From NCBI GenBank assembly GCA_002418285.1, contig DIDT01000061.1, positions 62,001-126,000 on the forward strand: a stretch of DNA of 64,000 nt, given 5' to 3'. Position numbers and translations under genes: made by a program. Under the pieces are notes generated by a model. That model did not search any database and had not been told where the DNA came from. It saw nothing but the letters and a program-made list of their open reading frames with translations. The DNA comes from Phycisphaerales bacterium UBA5793. GTDB lineage: Bacteria > Planctomycetota > Phycisphaerae > Phycisphaerales > UBA5793. Below, one piece after another: positions 19,783-28,990 of the stretch. The first letter of the stretch is position 1; every line of letters begins with the position of its first letter.

Positions 19783-20343
19783 CTACGAGCCCGGCTGAAT
19801 CAGTCGCACGTTGGTGTATCCGGCGCGCAGGCAGGCGTTCAGCGTTTCCACCGTGTGCTCCCACCGCGTGGCCCGCGTGGGCACGATGTGAATCGGATTA
19901 TCCGTCATGAACAGGCCCGTCGTATTGCCCGGGCGCACCTGGTGATCGGTCAGCCGTCGATACAGCGATTCGAATGTCGGCGTGGGTTCGAGTCCCGGCA
20001 GTTCAATCTGTATCGCACAGTCTGCTTCTCCCGGGCCGATCGTGGCCACGCGAATAATCAACGGACGATCCGGCAGTTCAAACGGATCGTCCATTCCCGC
20101 CTGTTGCGTCTGAGGCACATCGATGAGGAAGACCTCCTCGCCAAGCGTGAAATTCGCCGTGAGCAGGAAGTACATGAACAGCAGGAAAACAACGTCGATC
20201 ATCGAAACGAGGTTGAGCCGAAGGTCCGACTCAACGCGATGCCGGCGCGACAGGGGCCGGTGGTAGCCGCCGGAGGCCTCCGCGACCGGATTCGACGAGA
20301 CAGCATCGAGGGAAGTTAACCTGCTGCTCGAAGACTGCGTCAT
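19783..20343 (-). CDS. ExbD/TolR-family biopolymer transport protein (second copy)
   Basis: Single-span energiser subunit, 186 aa. A cytoplasmic N-terminus of about 35 residues precedes the proton-path helix LNLVSMIDVVFLLFMYFLLT with the conserved Asp, then a periplasmic domain. The start overlaps the stop of the first exbD by 4 nt (ATGA), so the two copies are translationally coupled and probably form one complex with ExbB. It ends 7 bp from the convergent FG-GAP gene. The cargo receptor or TonB-like partner is not in the window. Confidence 0.9.
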   Translation of the reverse strand: MTQSSSSRLTSLDAVSSNPVAEASGGYHRPLSRRHRVESDLRLNLVSMIDVVFLLFMYFLLTANFTLGEEVFLIDVPQTQQAGMDDPFELPDRPLIIRVATIGPGEADCAIQIELPGLEPTPTFESLYRRLTDHQVRPGNTTGLFMTDNPIHIVPTRATRWEHTVETLNACLRAGYTNVRLIQPGS

Positions 20344-20831
20344 GGCTGACCTTCCTCATGGAGATCACCCTGGTCCAGCGTCGCCGCCACCACCAGGTCA
20401 ACGCGCCGCGCCCCGCTGGCTGAAGCCAGGCGCAGAATCGGATACACCTCGCCGTACGCGGCTTGGCGATCGGCGCGAATGTCCACCTTCAACGTCGGAT
20501 CAGCCGCCACGGCTGCAAGCAGTTCGTCACGCAACTCGGCTCGACCGGCACTGTCGAAAGCAAGCGTTCGAAATCCGAGTCGCATTGATGTAATGCGCGC
20601 GCGATCCCCCGCGTCGGGAATGAGATTGATCACCATGCGGTGATCCTCCTCGGGATCCACCGACACCGAGTCGTGCGGCGCGGGAAGATTGATCTCTTCG
20701 GCCACCTCGACGTTGCTGATCTGTGACGTGAGAATGAAGAACACGATCAACAGAAACGTCATGTCGATCATCGGCGTGAGGTTCATGCGAACCTTGGCGG
20801 CACCGGGTTGGATAGCGCGAGCGCGGGGCAT
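20340..20831 (-). CDS. ExbD/TolR-family biopolymer transport protein (first copy)
   Basis: About 163 aa from the ATG at 20831, 13 bp after the exbB stop; the longer frame up to 21041 lies inside exbB and is rejected. The conserved helix MNLTPMIDMTFLLIVFFILT contains the essential Asp of ExbD/TolR. A periplasmic C-terminal domain follows, ending in VYPILRLASASGARRVDLVV, which is typical of ExbD. It uses proton motive force together with ExbB to energise an outer-membrane process. Confidence 0.9.
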   Translation of the reverse strand: MPRARAIQPGAAKVRMNLTPMIDMTFLLIVFFILTSQISNVEVAEEINLPAPHDSVSVDPEEDHRMVINLIPDAGDRARITSMRLGFRTLAFDSAGRAELRDELLAAVAADPTLKVDIRADRQAAYGEVYPILRLASASGARRVDLVVAATLDQGDLHEEGQP

Positions 20832-20844
20832 GCGGTTGCTCTGA

Positions 20845-21684
20845 TCAGCCAGTCGGTGCGGTGGGACTCGATGACCCGCTGCCGGGCGTCGAGGGTCGAT
20901 TCGGTCGGGTGGGGGCAGGCGCGGGCGTGCTTGCCGGAGTCGCCGCCGCAGCCTGCGTGGGGCGGAAGCGGTTGACGAGGTCCTGGGCCTCGAGCATCGC
21001 CTCACTGGTATTCGCATCGACATTGTTGCGGATGAGCGCATACACCGCCACGGACGGAATAGCGATGATCAGCCCCCAGAAGGTGGTGACCAGAGCCGTG
21101 CCGATGCCTGCGGCCAATTCGACGGGGCTGGGTCGACCGCCGGCGGCCACGATGCTCTGGAAGGCCAGGATCATGCCGTACACCGTGCCGAACAGGCCGA
21201 TCATCGGGGCGACGTTGCCGATCACGTTGAGGATCTCGATCTGCCGCAGCCGCCGGGTGGTGTACTCGTCGGCCGCCTGTTCGAGAGCGCGGATCATCGC
21301 GCCAAAGCCGTGCGACGACTCGTGCAGAGCCGAGGAGAGCACCTGGCCGAAGTAACTGACGTCCGCCGAGAGCAGGCCGAGCAGTTCGCGGTACTGCTGG
21401 GTCGTGATGAGTTGGCGCGAGCGCTCGGCGAGTCCTTCGGGCAGGATGTGAACGCGGCGATTGATGACCCACATGTAGCCCATGAGTCCGACGCTGAAGA
21501 CGGAAAGCGCCAGCAGGAACCAGATGATCGCTGTGCCGAAGATCGAGCCGCGCGAGATGAAGAACGCCGCTGCAAAGGACGTCTCCGCGGGCTTGGCGGG
21601 TGCGTCGCCCTGCGCGAAGGCTGCGGCTGTGAACAGGCCGCAGAAGGTGATGGCGATGAGTGTCGTTCGCATCAACCGTGGCAT
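20845..21684 (-). CDS. MotA/TolQ/ExbB proton channel protein
   Basis: Inner-membrane proton channel, 279 aa. A predicted signal peptide (cleavage near AAAFAQ) is followed by three spans: about 40-65, about 145-170 (IGNVAPMIGLFGTVYGMILAFQ) and about 185-210 (GIGTALVTTFWGLIIAIPSV). The last two form the characteristic ExbB/TolQ pair. A Pro/Ala/Thr-rich C-terminal tail follows. AAGGAG lies 6 nt before the start. First gene of an exbB-exbD-exbD operon. The cleaved N-terminal signal is the variant common in planctomycetes and other groups with duplicated ExbD. Confidence 0.92.
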   Translation of the reverse strand: MPRLMRTTLIAITFCGLFTAAAFAQGDAPAKPAETSFAAAFFISRGSIFGTAIIWFLLALSVFSVGLMGYMWVINRRVHILPEGLAERSRQLITTQQYRELLGLLSADVSYFGQVLSSALHESSHGFGAMIRALEQAADEYTTRRLRQIEILNVIGNVAPMIGLFGTVYGMILAFQSIVAAGGRPSPVELAAGIGTALVTTFWGLIIAIPSVAVYALIRNNVDANTSEAMLEAQDLVNRFRPTQAAAATPASTPAPAPTRPNRPSTPGSGSSSPTAPTG

Positions 21685-21762
21685 GTGAACTCCTTGTGAG
21701 GCTTGGTAGTCGCGCTTCTTTGTCCCAAAGGCTTGCGGTTGCAGCTCAACAGTATCGCCCGA

Positions 21763-23586
21763 TCACCGCCGACCAAACTGCCGTTCGAGATCGCGCAGTG
21801 TCATGCGGATGGTGGTGGGGCGGCCGTGCGGGCAACTTCCGCCGCGCTCAATGGCGTCGCGGCGTCGGAGCAGTTCGAGCAGCTCCTCTTCGCTCAGTCG
21901 GTCGCCAGCCTTCACCGCCGCCTTGCAACTCATCATGTCCAGCACTTCATGCAGGGCCGCTTCGTCTTCCGGTGTGAACCCTTCCTCGGCCGCGCGGTCG
22001 AGCAACTCCGTCATGAACACGACGGGATCCACCCGCCTTTCAAACAGAAAACTCGGGAATGCATGCACGGCGATCGAGCGCAGGCCAAGGGGCTCGGCTT
22101 CGACGCCGATCTTGCCCAGCAGACGCGCCAGCGTATTGAGCAGATCCATCTGCTCGGCACGCACCTCCACCACGGCCGGCATGAGCAGCCGTTGTGATTC
22201 GAGATTGCCGACCAGCACCCGAGCCTTGAGCTCCTCGAACATGACCCGCTCGTGCAGCGCATGCTGGTCGATGATGCTCAGCCCCTCGGAGTCTTCGACC
22301 ACGAGGTAACTCGAGTGCACCTGGAGGATCCGAACCGCAGTCGACGCGGTTACCCCGTTGGGCTGCGATGGGGTGGTGGCGAACAGGTCCGGCTCATCGA
22401 CTCCGTTTTCCTTGAGCGCTTCACGAATCTCCTGATAGGCAAAGCCGCGCTGCACGGGATCGAGCGCCTTGAAGTGCTCCACGAAGGCACGCGTCGCGCT
22501 CGGCTCCGTCGAGACGATCGGCGCGTCGCCTGTTGGCCAGGCGAATCCGGTTCGACTCGGAGCGAGTGTCGCATCCGGCGTGAGGTCGGCCAGCAGCAGG
22601 CGCTGACGCACGGCCGTGAGTACCAGGCCGTGGATCGACTGTGTCTCCCGAAAGCGCACTTCAGCCTTGGTGGGATGGACGTTCACATCCACCTGCGACG
22701 GATCCATCTCGATGTAGAGCACCGCGAGGGGTAACCGCGTGGGATCGAGCAGGCCGCGATAGCCTTCCTTGAGCGCGTGTGCGATCGTCTTGTCGCGCAC
22801 GAATCGACCGTTGATGAAGAAATGCTGAAATCGGGCGCTGCTGCGCGCGACCGACGGCGTGCCGACGAATCCCCACACCGCCATCGGGCGATCCGTGAGG
22901 GCGTTGTCGAGGCTTACTTCGAGCAGCTCTCGCTCAAGCTCCTGGCCGAGCACCTCCACGATGCGCTGGCGCGGCGACTGGCGCGGCGGCAGATCGAGCA
23001 CCGTTCGATCATCATGCACCAGCACGAACCCGGTGGCCGGGTGACTCATCGCCAGGCGGCCGACAAGATCGGAAATATGGCCGAACTCCGTCTGCACCGT
23101 GCGAAGGAACTTCCGCCGAGCCGGTGTGTTGAAGAACAGGTTGCGGATGACGATTGTCGTTCCCGGCGCGCAGCCGCAAGGCGCCGGCCGATCAAAGGAC
23201 ACCCCCTCGCCATCCAGCCGCGCCCCGCTGGGTTCGCTGGCTGAGCGGCTGATGATCGAAAACCGGCTCACCGAGGTGATCGCCGCCAGGGCTTCGCCGC
23301 GGAATCCCATCGTCGCGATTGAGTGAAGGTCGTTCGCGTGGCGAAGTTTGCTCGTCGCGTGCGGAGCGACGGCCAACGTGAGTTGCGCCGACTCGATGCC
23401 GCAGCCATCGTCGACGATCTCAATGCGCTCGATCCCACCCTGTTCGAGTTCGATGCGAATGCGCCTGGCCCCAGCGTCGATGGAGTTCTCCACCAGTTCC
23501 TTCACAACGGACGCGGGGCGCTCGACGACCTCTCCGGCCGCGATCTGGTTCACCAGCAATGGATCAAGTGGGCGGATATCAGGCAT
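21763..23586 (-). CDS. mutL: DNA mismatch repair protein MutL with endonuclease motif
   Basis: Couples MutS mismatch recognition to strand incision, 607 aa. The N-terminal GHKL ATPase shows VVERPASVVKELVENSIDAG, EIVDDGCGI and GFRGEALAAI, and a transducer domain follows. The C-terminal part has the endonuclease motif DQHALHERVMFEE (near residue 435), CKAAVKAGD and CPHGRPT (near 583). This protein should therefore nick DNA itself, as in bacteria without MutH. The start was taken at ATG 23586 (MPDIRPLDPLLVNQIAAGEV), because the 35-codon extension shows no conservation and a TACAAT lies 8 nt upstream. Divergent from galK. Confidence 0.96.
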   Translation of the reverse strand: MPDIRPLDPLLVNQIAAGEVVERPASVVKELVENSIDAGARRIRIELEQGGIERIEIVDDGCGIESAQLTLAVAPHATSKLRHANDLHSIATMGFRGEALAAITSVSRFSIISRSASEPSGARLDGEGVSFDRPAPCGCAPGTTIVIRNLFFNTPARRKFLRTVQTEFGHISDLVGRLAMSHPATGFVLVHDDRTVLDLPPRQSPRQRIVEVLGQELERELLEVSLDNALTDRPMAVWGFVGTPSVARSSARFQHFFINGRFVRDKTIAHALKEGYRGLLDPTRLPLAVLYIEMDPSQVDVNVHPTKAEVRFRETQSIHGLVLTAVRQRLLLADLTPDATLAPSRTGFAWPTGDAPIVSTEPSATRAFVEHFKALDPVQRGFAYQEIREALKENGVDEPDLFATTPSQPNGVTASTAVRILQVHSSYLVVEDSEGLSIIDQHALHERVMFEELKARVLVGNLESQRLLMPAVVEVRAEQMDLLNTLARLLGKIGVEAEPLGLRSIAVHAFPSFLFERRVDPVVFMTELLDRAAEEGFTPEDEAALHEVLDMMSCKAAVKAGDRLSEEELLELLRRRDAIERGGSCPHGRPTTIRMTLRDLERQFGRR

Positions 23587-23594
23587 TCGAGGGC

Positions 23595-23600
23595 ATTGTA
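23595..23600 (-). promoter_or_regulatory. -10-like TACAAT 8 nt before mutL
   Basis: On the minus strand TACAAT (23600-23595) ends 8 nt before the mutL ATG, with no Shine-Dalgarno between. A TTGACT lies upstream, but at only 13 nt spacing, too short for a standard sigma70 promoter. Confidence 0.4.
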
Positions 23601-23671
23601 TCGAAGCGGCTTGAGTCAATCCCGAGTGACCATCGGTCGATGCAAGCACGTCGGCCAGCCGGCGTACGCTT

Positions 23672-24877
23672 ATGTCGATGCCGGAATCCACAAACGTCAG
23701 TCAGTTGCATCAGCAGGCCACCCGCGCCTTCGCTTCTCGTTTCGGCGCCCCGCCGCGCTGGTGCGCCGCGGCCCCGGGGCGCGTCAATCTCATCGGCGAG
23801 CACACCGACTACAACCAGGGGCACGTGCTGCCCATCGCCATCGAGCGCTGGTGTGTCGTCGCGGCTGGTTTGCCAGATTCCGAACGCTCGACCTTTGTCA
23901 GTGCGGCGCAGGATGATGTTGCGCAGGTGGATCTCGCGCAGCTCGTACAGCGACGAGAGTCCGGCTGGGGGAACTATGTGCTCGGCACCGCACGCCAGTT
24001 CCAGGATCGAGGCTGGTCGATCCCCAATATCAACGCCGTCATTGTCAGTTCAGTTCCGGTCGGCTCCGGATTGAGCAGCAGCGCGGCGTTGTGCGTGGCC
24101 ATCGCAATGCTTCTGGAGCAGATCACCGGCCAATCACTCGAGCCGCGCGAGAAGGCCTTGCTGTGCCAGCGCGTCGAGCATGATTTTGCCGGCGTGCCCT
24201 GCGGCATCATGGACCAGACCGCCTCGATTATGGCCAGAGCCGGGTATGCACTCCATCTCGATTGTCGCGAGGGAACAATCGGGCACGTGCCGATGCCTGA
24301 TCGCGAGCAGGCTGTGCTGCTGGTCATCGACACCGGAGTGCATCACGACCTGGCGACGAACGAGTACGGTCTGCGCAGGCGGCAGTGTGAGCAGGCCGTC
24401 GCAGCCATGGCGTCTCTGTCCGGTCAAAACATTGAATCACTTCGAGATGTCGATCCGCCGCTGCTGGCGAAACTCGGCCCTCGGTTGGATCCGGTCCTCC
24501 TTCAGCGCGCACGGCATGTTGTCAGCGAGAATGCACGCGTGCTCCAGGCCATCGCGGCGTTGGAATCCAGAGATCTCAAGACCTTCGGTCAACTCATGTA
24601 CGCTTCTCACGATTCATTGCGCGATGACTACGACGTCTCGTGCGAGGAACTCGATCAGATCGTCGAGTCGGCTCGATCCATCGGCCTGGATGGCGGTGTC
24701 TTCGGCGCACGCATGACCGGCGGCGGCTTCGGCGGCTGCGCCATCGTACTTTGCGATCCGCGACGCGTCCGAACTGTCACGCAAACAACTGCCGACCACT
24801 TCGAGACCGCCTTTCAGGAGCGACCAACGATCTTCGCGACCACGGCTGCAGGCGGAGCCCGTTCGCTGCCGTGCTGA
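23672..24877 (+). CDS. galK: Galactokinase
   Basis: Phosphorylates galactose to galactose 1-phosphate in the Leloir pathway; cytoplasmic, 401 aa. The galactokinase signature GRVNLIGEHTDYNQGHVLP is at about residue 36-54. The GHMP ATP-binding motif PVGSGLSSSAAL is near 128, and the C-terminal GGGFGGCAI motif near 350. No galT, galE or galR is nearby. ATG 23672 and ATG 23678 are both possible; a -10-like TACGCT lies 7 nt before the second. It converges on the next gene with one base between stops. Confidence 0.95.
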   Translation: MSMPESTNVSQLHQQATRAFASRFGAPPRWCAAAPGRVNLIGEHTDYNQGHVLPIAIERWCVVAAGLPDSERSTFVSAAQDDVAQVDLAQLVQRRESGWGNYVLGTARQFQDRGWSIPNINAVIVSSVPVGSGLSSSAALCVAIAMLLEQITGQSLEPREKALLCQRVEHDFAGVPCGIMDQTASIMARAGYALHLDCREGTIGHVPMPDREQAVLLVIDTGVHHDLATNEYGLRRRQCEQAVAAMASLSGQNIESLRDVDPPLLAKLGPRLDPVLLQRARHVVSENARVLQAIAALESRDLKTFGQLMYASHDSLRDDYDVSCEELDQIVESARSIGLDGGVFGARMTGGGFGGCAIVLCDPRRVRTVTQTTADHFETAFQERPTIFATTAAGGARSLPC

Positions 24878-24878
24878 G

Positions 24879-26471
24879 CTACTGGTCGCCTTTCGATGTC
24901 GGTGCGATCGACGACAGGTCGTAAAGCTGCAGCACTCTGTGCGAGAGGTCGCCATCGTAACCCCACACCGCGAGGGTGTGTCCATCCTGCAGGAGACGCG
25001 TGCTGCGCGTGCGCATCGGCGTGCCATCGAGCTGGGCCAGCACGCGGCCGGCCCCGGCGTCAACGATCCATGTCCGCGAATCCTGGTCGAACATCGTGAT
25101 GATCAATCGCGGCACGTCGCCTGGCCAGGCAAAGAGCAGCACCGAACGCATCGGCAGGCGAATGCGGCGCGCCACCCGCTCGGTTTGCAGATTCCAGGCC
25201 TCGACCTGCTCGAGATCGCTCGCCCAGATCAGCGGGCCAAACCCGTTGCGCGCCAGCCGAGGCCCGAGCGCGTAGGCGCTTGTGGAAAAGTGCCGCATGC
25301 GGTTGGGATGTTGCTTGTCATCAACGTACCACTCGCTCAGGTCAGTGATGCCGGTGCTGGAGACGTCGGCCGCAACGATGAGGCGATCGAGACTCGACCC
25401 ATGAAGGATGTGCAAACGGGAGATGTCCTCAATCACGAGATATTCGATCTTCCACAATTCTCGCCCGGAGTCGACGTCGATCGCAATGGCCGTGTTGTTC
25501 CGATCCGGACCCACGAGAAGTGCGGTGCGGCCGTCGCCGCTCATTTCGACACCGGTGATCGCCAGAAATGAAAAGGGCAGCGAGACGTTCGAATCATCGA
25601 GGCGAGCGGCTGACTTGCAGTCCGGCAGCGCCCACGCTTGCAGCCCGTCCGTGTGCCAGACCGTCAGTCGGCTCGCATCGTCAGACAGAAACAGACCATT
25701 GATGTGATCAACATCCGACCGGGTGCCGGTCCACAGGGTGCGCGTCGCGCCGGCGTCGTTGAGGTCTATCTCGACCAGACGAGAGAGCACGCGACTGTGT
25801 TGGATGAGCCACTGGTACTTCGAATTGGCTCGCGCAACTTCATCGAGCGAGCGCGACCACCATGCGGGCCAGGTGTCGGGCCAGACGAGGCGCGGCACGC
25901 GGCGGAAGTACGCCGCGTAGAGACCCAGGGTTGCGAGCAAAAGAAGGATCGCCGCGCTCAATCGCGGCCAGGGGCGTCGGCCGATCATCTGCCCGCGCCC
26001 CGTGATCTCCGCGCCGCACTCCGGGCATACGTCGCGTTGAAGACTAGTCAGCAAGTAGTTGCAGCGGCGGCAGTAGAGCTGGCCGGGTTGTTGCGGTCGG
26101 CGCGCCACGCGGCGGATCCAGAGGAGCGAGAGCCCCGCGGCGAGTAGCGCCATCGCTTCGATCCATGCGGCGCTCAACAGCGACAGCACATTGATCGCCA
26201 CGAACTCGGTGGCCGCGTACGCTTTGCGATGCGGCAGGTCGACGACCACGGCATCCGGAAACTCCTCGGACGGGAGCGCGTAGCTCGCAAAGGGCGCGAT
26301 CGTGGTTTCCGGTTGCACCATTGTGAGATCGAATTCTTCAACCTCAGTCTCAGGTTGATCCAAGCTCAACGCACCGATCGCCGCGGATGGGCCCACGCAA
26401 AGGGATGCGCCCAGCGCCAGTTTCGCCACGAGTCGGCCGAGATGTTGCAACGGTCGCATGCCTGTGCTCAT
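24879..26471 (-). CDS. Membrane protein: TM, zinc ribbon, TM, beta-propeller-like domain
   Basis: Unknown, 530 aa. An N-terminal hydrophobic or signal segment (about 14-35) is followed by a span (about 95-118, AAGLSLLWI). The zinc ribbon CRRCNYLL...CPECG (about 133-153) comes next, then a second span (AAILLLLATLGLYAAY) and about 330 residues of WD40/YVTN-like beta repeats (FLSDDASRLTVW, GRTALLVGPDRNN, LARNGFGPLIWASDLEQVEAW, LQDGHTLAVWGYDG). The propeller would lie outside the cytoplasmic membrane. The same architecture occurs in the protein starting near 52421, a likely paralogue. A second ATG at 26459 is an alternative start. Confidence 0.78.
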   Translation of the reverse strand: MSTGMRPLQHLGRLVAKLALGASLCVGPSAAIGALSLDQPETEVEEFDLTMVQPETTIAPFASYALPSEEFPDAVVVDLPHRKAYAATEFVAINVLSLLSAAWIEAMALLAAGLSLLWIRRVARRPQQPGQLYCRRCNYLLTSLQRDVCPECGAEITGRGQMIGRRPWPRLSAAILLLLATLGLYAAYFRRVPRLVWPDTWPAWWSRSLDEVARANSKYQWLIQHSRVLSRLVEIDLNDAGATRTLWTGTRSDVDHINGLFLSDDASRLTVWHTDGLQAWALPDCKSAARLDDSNVSLPFSFLAITGVEMSGDGRTALLVGPDRNNTAIAIDVDSGRELWKIEYLVIEDISRLHILHGSSLDRLIVAADVSSTGITDLSEWYVDDKQHPNRMRHFSTSAYALGPRLARNGFGPLIWASDLEQVEAWNLQTERVARRIRLPMRSVLLFAWPGDVPRLIITMFDQDSRTWIVDAGAGRVLAQLDGTPMRTRSTRLLQDGHTLAVWGYDGDLSHRVLQLYDLSSIAPTSKGDQ

Positions 26472-26508
26472 ACGCGGCGGCCCCGACCAGGTTTCATCGC
26501 GTGCTCGT

Positions 26509-27300
26509 TCAATCGGCGGGTTTGTTCTTGCCGTTGCGCCGCGGCTTGCGATGCTGGTGCTTATCCACGCCCACGCGCGTGCCCTCAGCCGATGTCTCGC
26601 CCGCCGCGCCCGAGAACTGCGGCAGTCCGGCTGCGGTGTCGCCCTCGCCGGCGATGTGCGCGCGGACGATTTCGACCGCCTCTTCAGCCGTGTCCGTCAC
26701 TTTGAAGAGATCGATGTCTTCCGGGCTGATGGTCTTGAACTTCTCACTCAGCGTGTGACGCATCCACTTGACGAGATCACTCCAGAACTCGGTGCCGACA
26801 CACACGATCGGGAACGGCTCAATCTTGAATGTCTGGATGAGCGTGAGCGCCTCGAAGAACTCATCAAACGTGCCGTAGCCTCCTGGAAAGATAATGAACC
26901 CCTTGGCGTACTTCACAAACATGACCTTGCGGCAGAAGAAGTAATTGAACGTGAGTTCATGCGTCTGGTAGGGGTTCGGGTCCTGCTCCATGGGCAGGGC
27001 GATGTTCAGCCCCACGCTGACGCCACCTGCGTCGCATGCGCCCTTGTTGGCGGCTTCCATGATCCCCGGTCCGCCGCCGGTGATAACGGCCGTTCCGCTC
27101 TGCGCCAGCAGGCGGCCGCACTTCACCGCCTCCTGGTACCACGGGTCATCTGCGGGCGTGCGGGCCGAGCCGAAGATCGAAACCGCAGGGCCAATGCTTT
27201 CAAGCGTCTCGAATCCTTCGACGAATTCTCCAACGATGCGGAGCACGCGCCAGGCTTCGTACCCGAAACTGCTGTGGTGCCTGATCTCTTCAACGGTCAT
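26509..27300 (-). CDS. LOG-family (TIGR00730) nucleotide-binding protein
   Basis: Rossmann-fold protein of about 263 aa from the ATG at 27300; further upstream codons are not conserved. The LOG/lysine-decarboxylase-like fingerprint is clear: VSIFGSART, VITGGGPGIMEAANKGA and the catalytic loop PGGYGTFDEFFE. Family members hydrolyse cytokinin riboside 5'-monophosphate or other nucleoside monophosphates to the base plus ribose 5-phosphate; the bacterial substrate is usually unknown. The last ~35 residues are a basic, low-complexity tail (KHQHRKPRRNGKNK) that is unusual for the family and might bind nucleic acid. Divergent from folC with a 150-bp gap. Confidence 0.9.
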   Translation of the reverse strand: MTVEEIRHHSSFGYEAWRVLRIVGEFVEGFETLESIGPAVSIFGSARTPADDPWYQEAVKCGRLLAQSGTAVITGGGPGIMEAANKGACDAGGVSVGLNIALPMEQDPNPYQTHELTFNYFFCRKVMFVKYAKGFIIFPGGYGTFDEFFEALTLIQTFKIEPFPIVCVGTEFWSDLVKWMRHTLSEKFKTISPEDIDLFKVTDTAEEAVEIVRAHIAGEGDTAAGLPQFSGAAGETSAEGTRVGVDKHQHRKPRRNGKNKPAD

Positions 27301-27450
27301 GGGACGGGTGGCCTTTCCTATTCGCCGGCGGGGGGTGCGGTCTCGATGGTACGCGTTGGAGCGAGGATTGGTCGGCAAATCACGCGAACCGCACGCCGAG
27401 ATCTTCAACGCACCCCGATGTCCCTTGACCGTCCCAGACGCGTCAGTACC

Positions 27451-28869
27451 ATGCCCACCGTGCCAACCGGGGGAGAATCGAGTTCGCGGCAACCTCAGGA
27501 ATCACACGTGCAGCCGGGGTCATTCGAAACGTATTCCGGCGCCCTGCGATGGCTCTATGAGCACATCGATCTCGAGCGCACCCATCGCATCAGCGAGCCC
27601 GAAAAGGCGTTTCGCCTTGACCGCACGCGCGCGATTCTCAAGGAACTCGGCGATCCGCAGGATCACCTGCGCACCGTGCATGTGGCAGGGACCAAGGGCA
27701 AGGGTTCGACCGTCGCCATGCTTGCTGCCGCGCTGGGTGGCTGCGGCTGGACCGTCGGGCAGTACACCTCGCCGCACCTGATCGATGTGCGCGAGCGCAT
27801 TCGCGTGGATAAGCGAGACATCTCGGGAGAGCAGCTGCGCTTCGCGCTGGCTGAAGTGGCGCGAGCCGCCGCCTCCGCGAAGGTCGAGCGATTGCATTTC
27901 TTTGAGATTCTAACCGCGGCCGCGCTCTATCACTTCGCTCTTCAGGCGGTGGACCTGGCGATCATGGAAGTGGGGCTGGGTGGGCGACTCGACGCCACAA
28001 ATGTGATCGTGCCCGAAGTCTGCGCCATCACACAGATCAGTTACGACCATGTGGAGATTCTCGGCCGCACACTTGATCTCATCGCACGCGAGAAGGCGGG
28101 GATCTTCAAACCGGGTGTTCCGGCCGTGAGCACGCCGCAGGATCCCGAGGCCGAGACGGCTCTGCGCGCGGTCGCGGCCATGGTTGGTGCACCGCTTCGG
28201 TTCCTCGAACAGGAGATCGAGTTCTCCAGCCGTTTTGAGAGTTCGGCCAGGACCGGGTCCCAGTGCCGCGTGTGCCTCGAAACACCGCGCACCATCTTCG
28301 ATCATGTTCTGGTGCCCCTCAAGGGCGATCACCAGGCGCTCAATTGCGGTCTGGCGCTGGCCGTGATCGATGTCCTGCGCGAGCGCGGCGATGCGCTGGA
28401 GGAACAGGCGATTGCCGATGGCCTGTCAGAAACCGTTCTCGCCGGCCGCTTCGAGCAAGTCTGCCACACCCCGCGCATCATCATCGACGGCGCGCACAAC
28501 CCGCTTTCAATCGCTGCGCTCATTCGCACCCTGCCCGCCAATATGCGCTACGACTCGCTTGTCGTCATCTTCGGGTGCGGGCGCGACAAGGACATCGACG
28601 GCATGCTCAAGGCCATCGCCATGGGAGCCGACAAGATCATCTTCACCCGCACGCGGCTCAATCCCCGGGCATGCGATCCCACCGACCTGGCCCAGCGCTT
28701 TGCGGAGCTGTCGGGCAAGATGACGCAGGTGGCAGGGACGCTGGATGAGGCGATTGACCTGGCCCAGCGGGCGGTCAACCGCGAGGACCTCATCTGCATC
28801 ACGGGGAGCTTCTACCTCGTGGGCGAGGCGCGAAAAAGGTACATCATGCCCGAGGTCGATGCAGGCTGA
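27451..28869 (+). CDS. folC: Bifunctional folylpolyglutamate / dihydrofolate synthase
   Basis: Mur-ligase-fold enzyme adding glutamate to dihydropteroate and folates, about 472 aa. The P-loop GTKGKGSTVAM is near residue 75. YTSPHLIDVRERI, VGLGGRLDATNV, ITQISYDHVEILG and ARFEQV/IIDGAHNP blocks follow in the family order. A frame open back to 26458 is antisense to the LOG gene and is not coding. ATG 27451 was chosen; ATG 27418 is in frame too. The gene is followed 121 bp later by leuS on the same strand. Confidence 0.94.
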   Translation: MPTVPTGGESSSRQPQESHVQPGSFETYSGALRWLYEHIDLERTHRISEPEKAFRLDRTRAILKELGDPQDHLRTVHVAGTKGKGSTVAMLAAALGGCGWTVGQYTSPHLIDVRERIRVDKRDISGEQLRFALAEVARAAASAKVERLHFFEILTAAALYHFALQAVDLAIMEVGLGGRLDATNVIVPEVCAITQISYDHVEILGRTLDLIAREKAGIFKPGVPAVSTPQDPEAETALRAVAAMVGAPLRFLEQEIEFSSRFESSARTGSQCRVCLETPRTIFDHVLVPLKGDHQALNCGLALAVIDVLRERGDALEEQAIADGLSETVLAGRFEQVCHTPRIIIDGAHNPLSIAALIRTLPANMRYDSLVVIFGCGRDKDIDGMLKAIAMGADKIIFTRTRLNPRACDPTDLAQRFAELSGKMTQVAGTLDEAIDLAQRAVNREDLICITGSFYLVGEARKRYIMPEVDAG

Positions 28870-28990
28870 TTTTCCGGCTCTTTGGCCGGCTGCGGCGTAT
28901 CCTGACAGGGATTGTCCACCCTGTTCTTGAGAGTTCACTTTCCTCTGGTTCGGGCGATTGACCGCGCCGCGAGCCGGAAAGGTCGCCTTC

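Noticed and set aside
26458..27450. A 331-codon N-terminal extension of FolC
   Set aside because: It is antisense to the LOG-family gene and shows no folate-synthase features; the conserved protein begins near ATG 27451.
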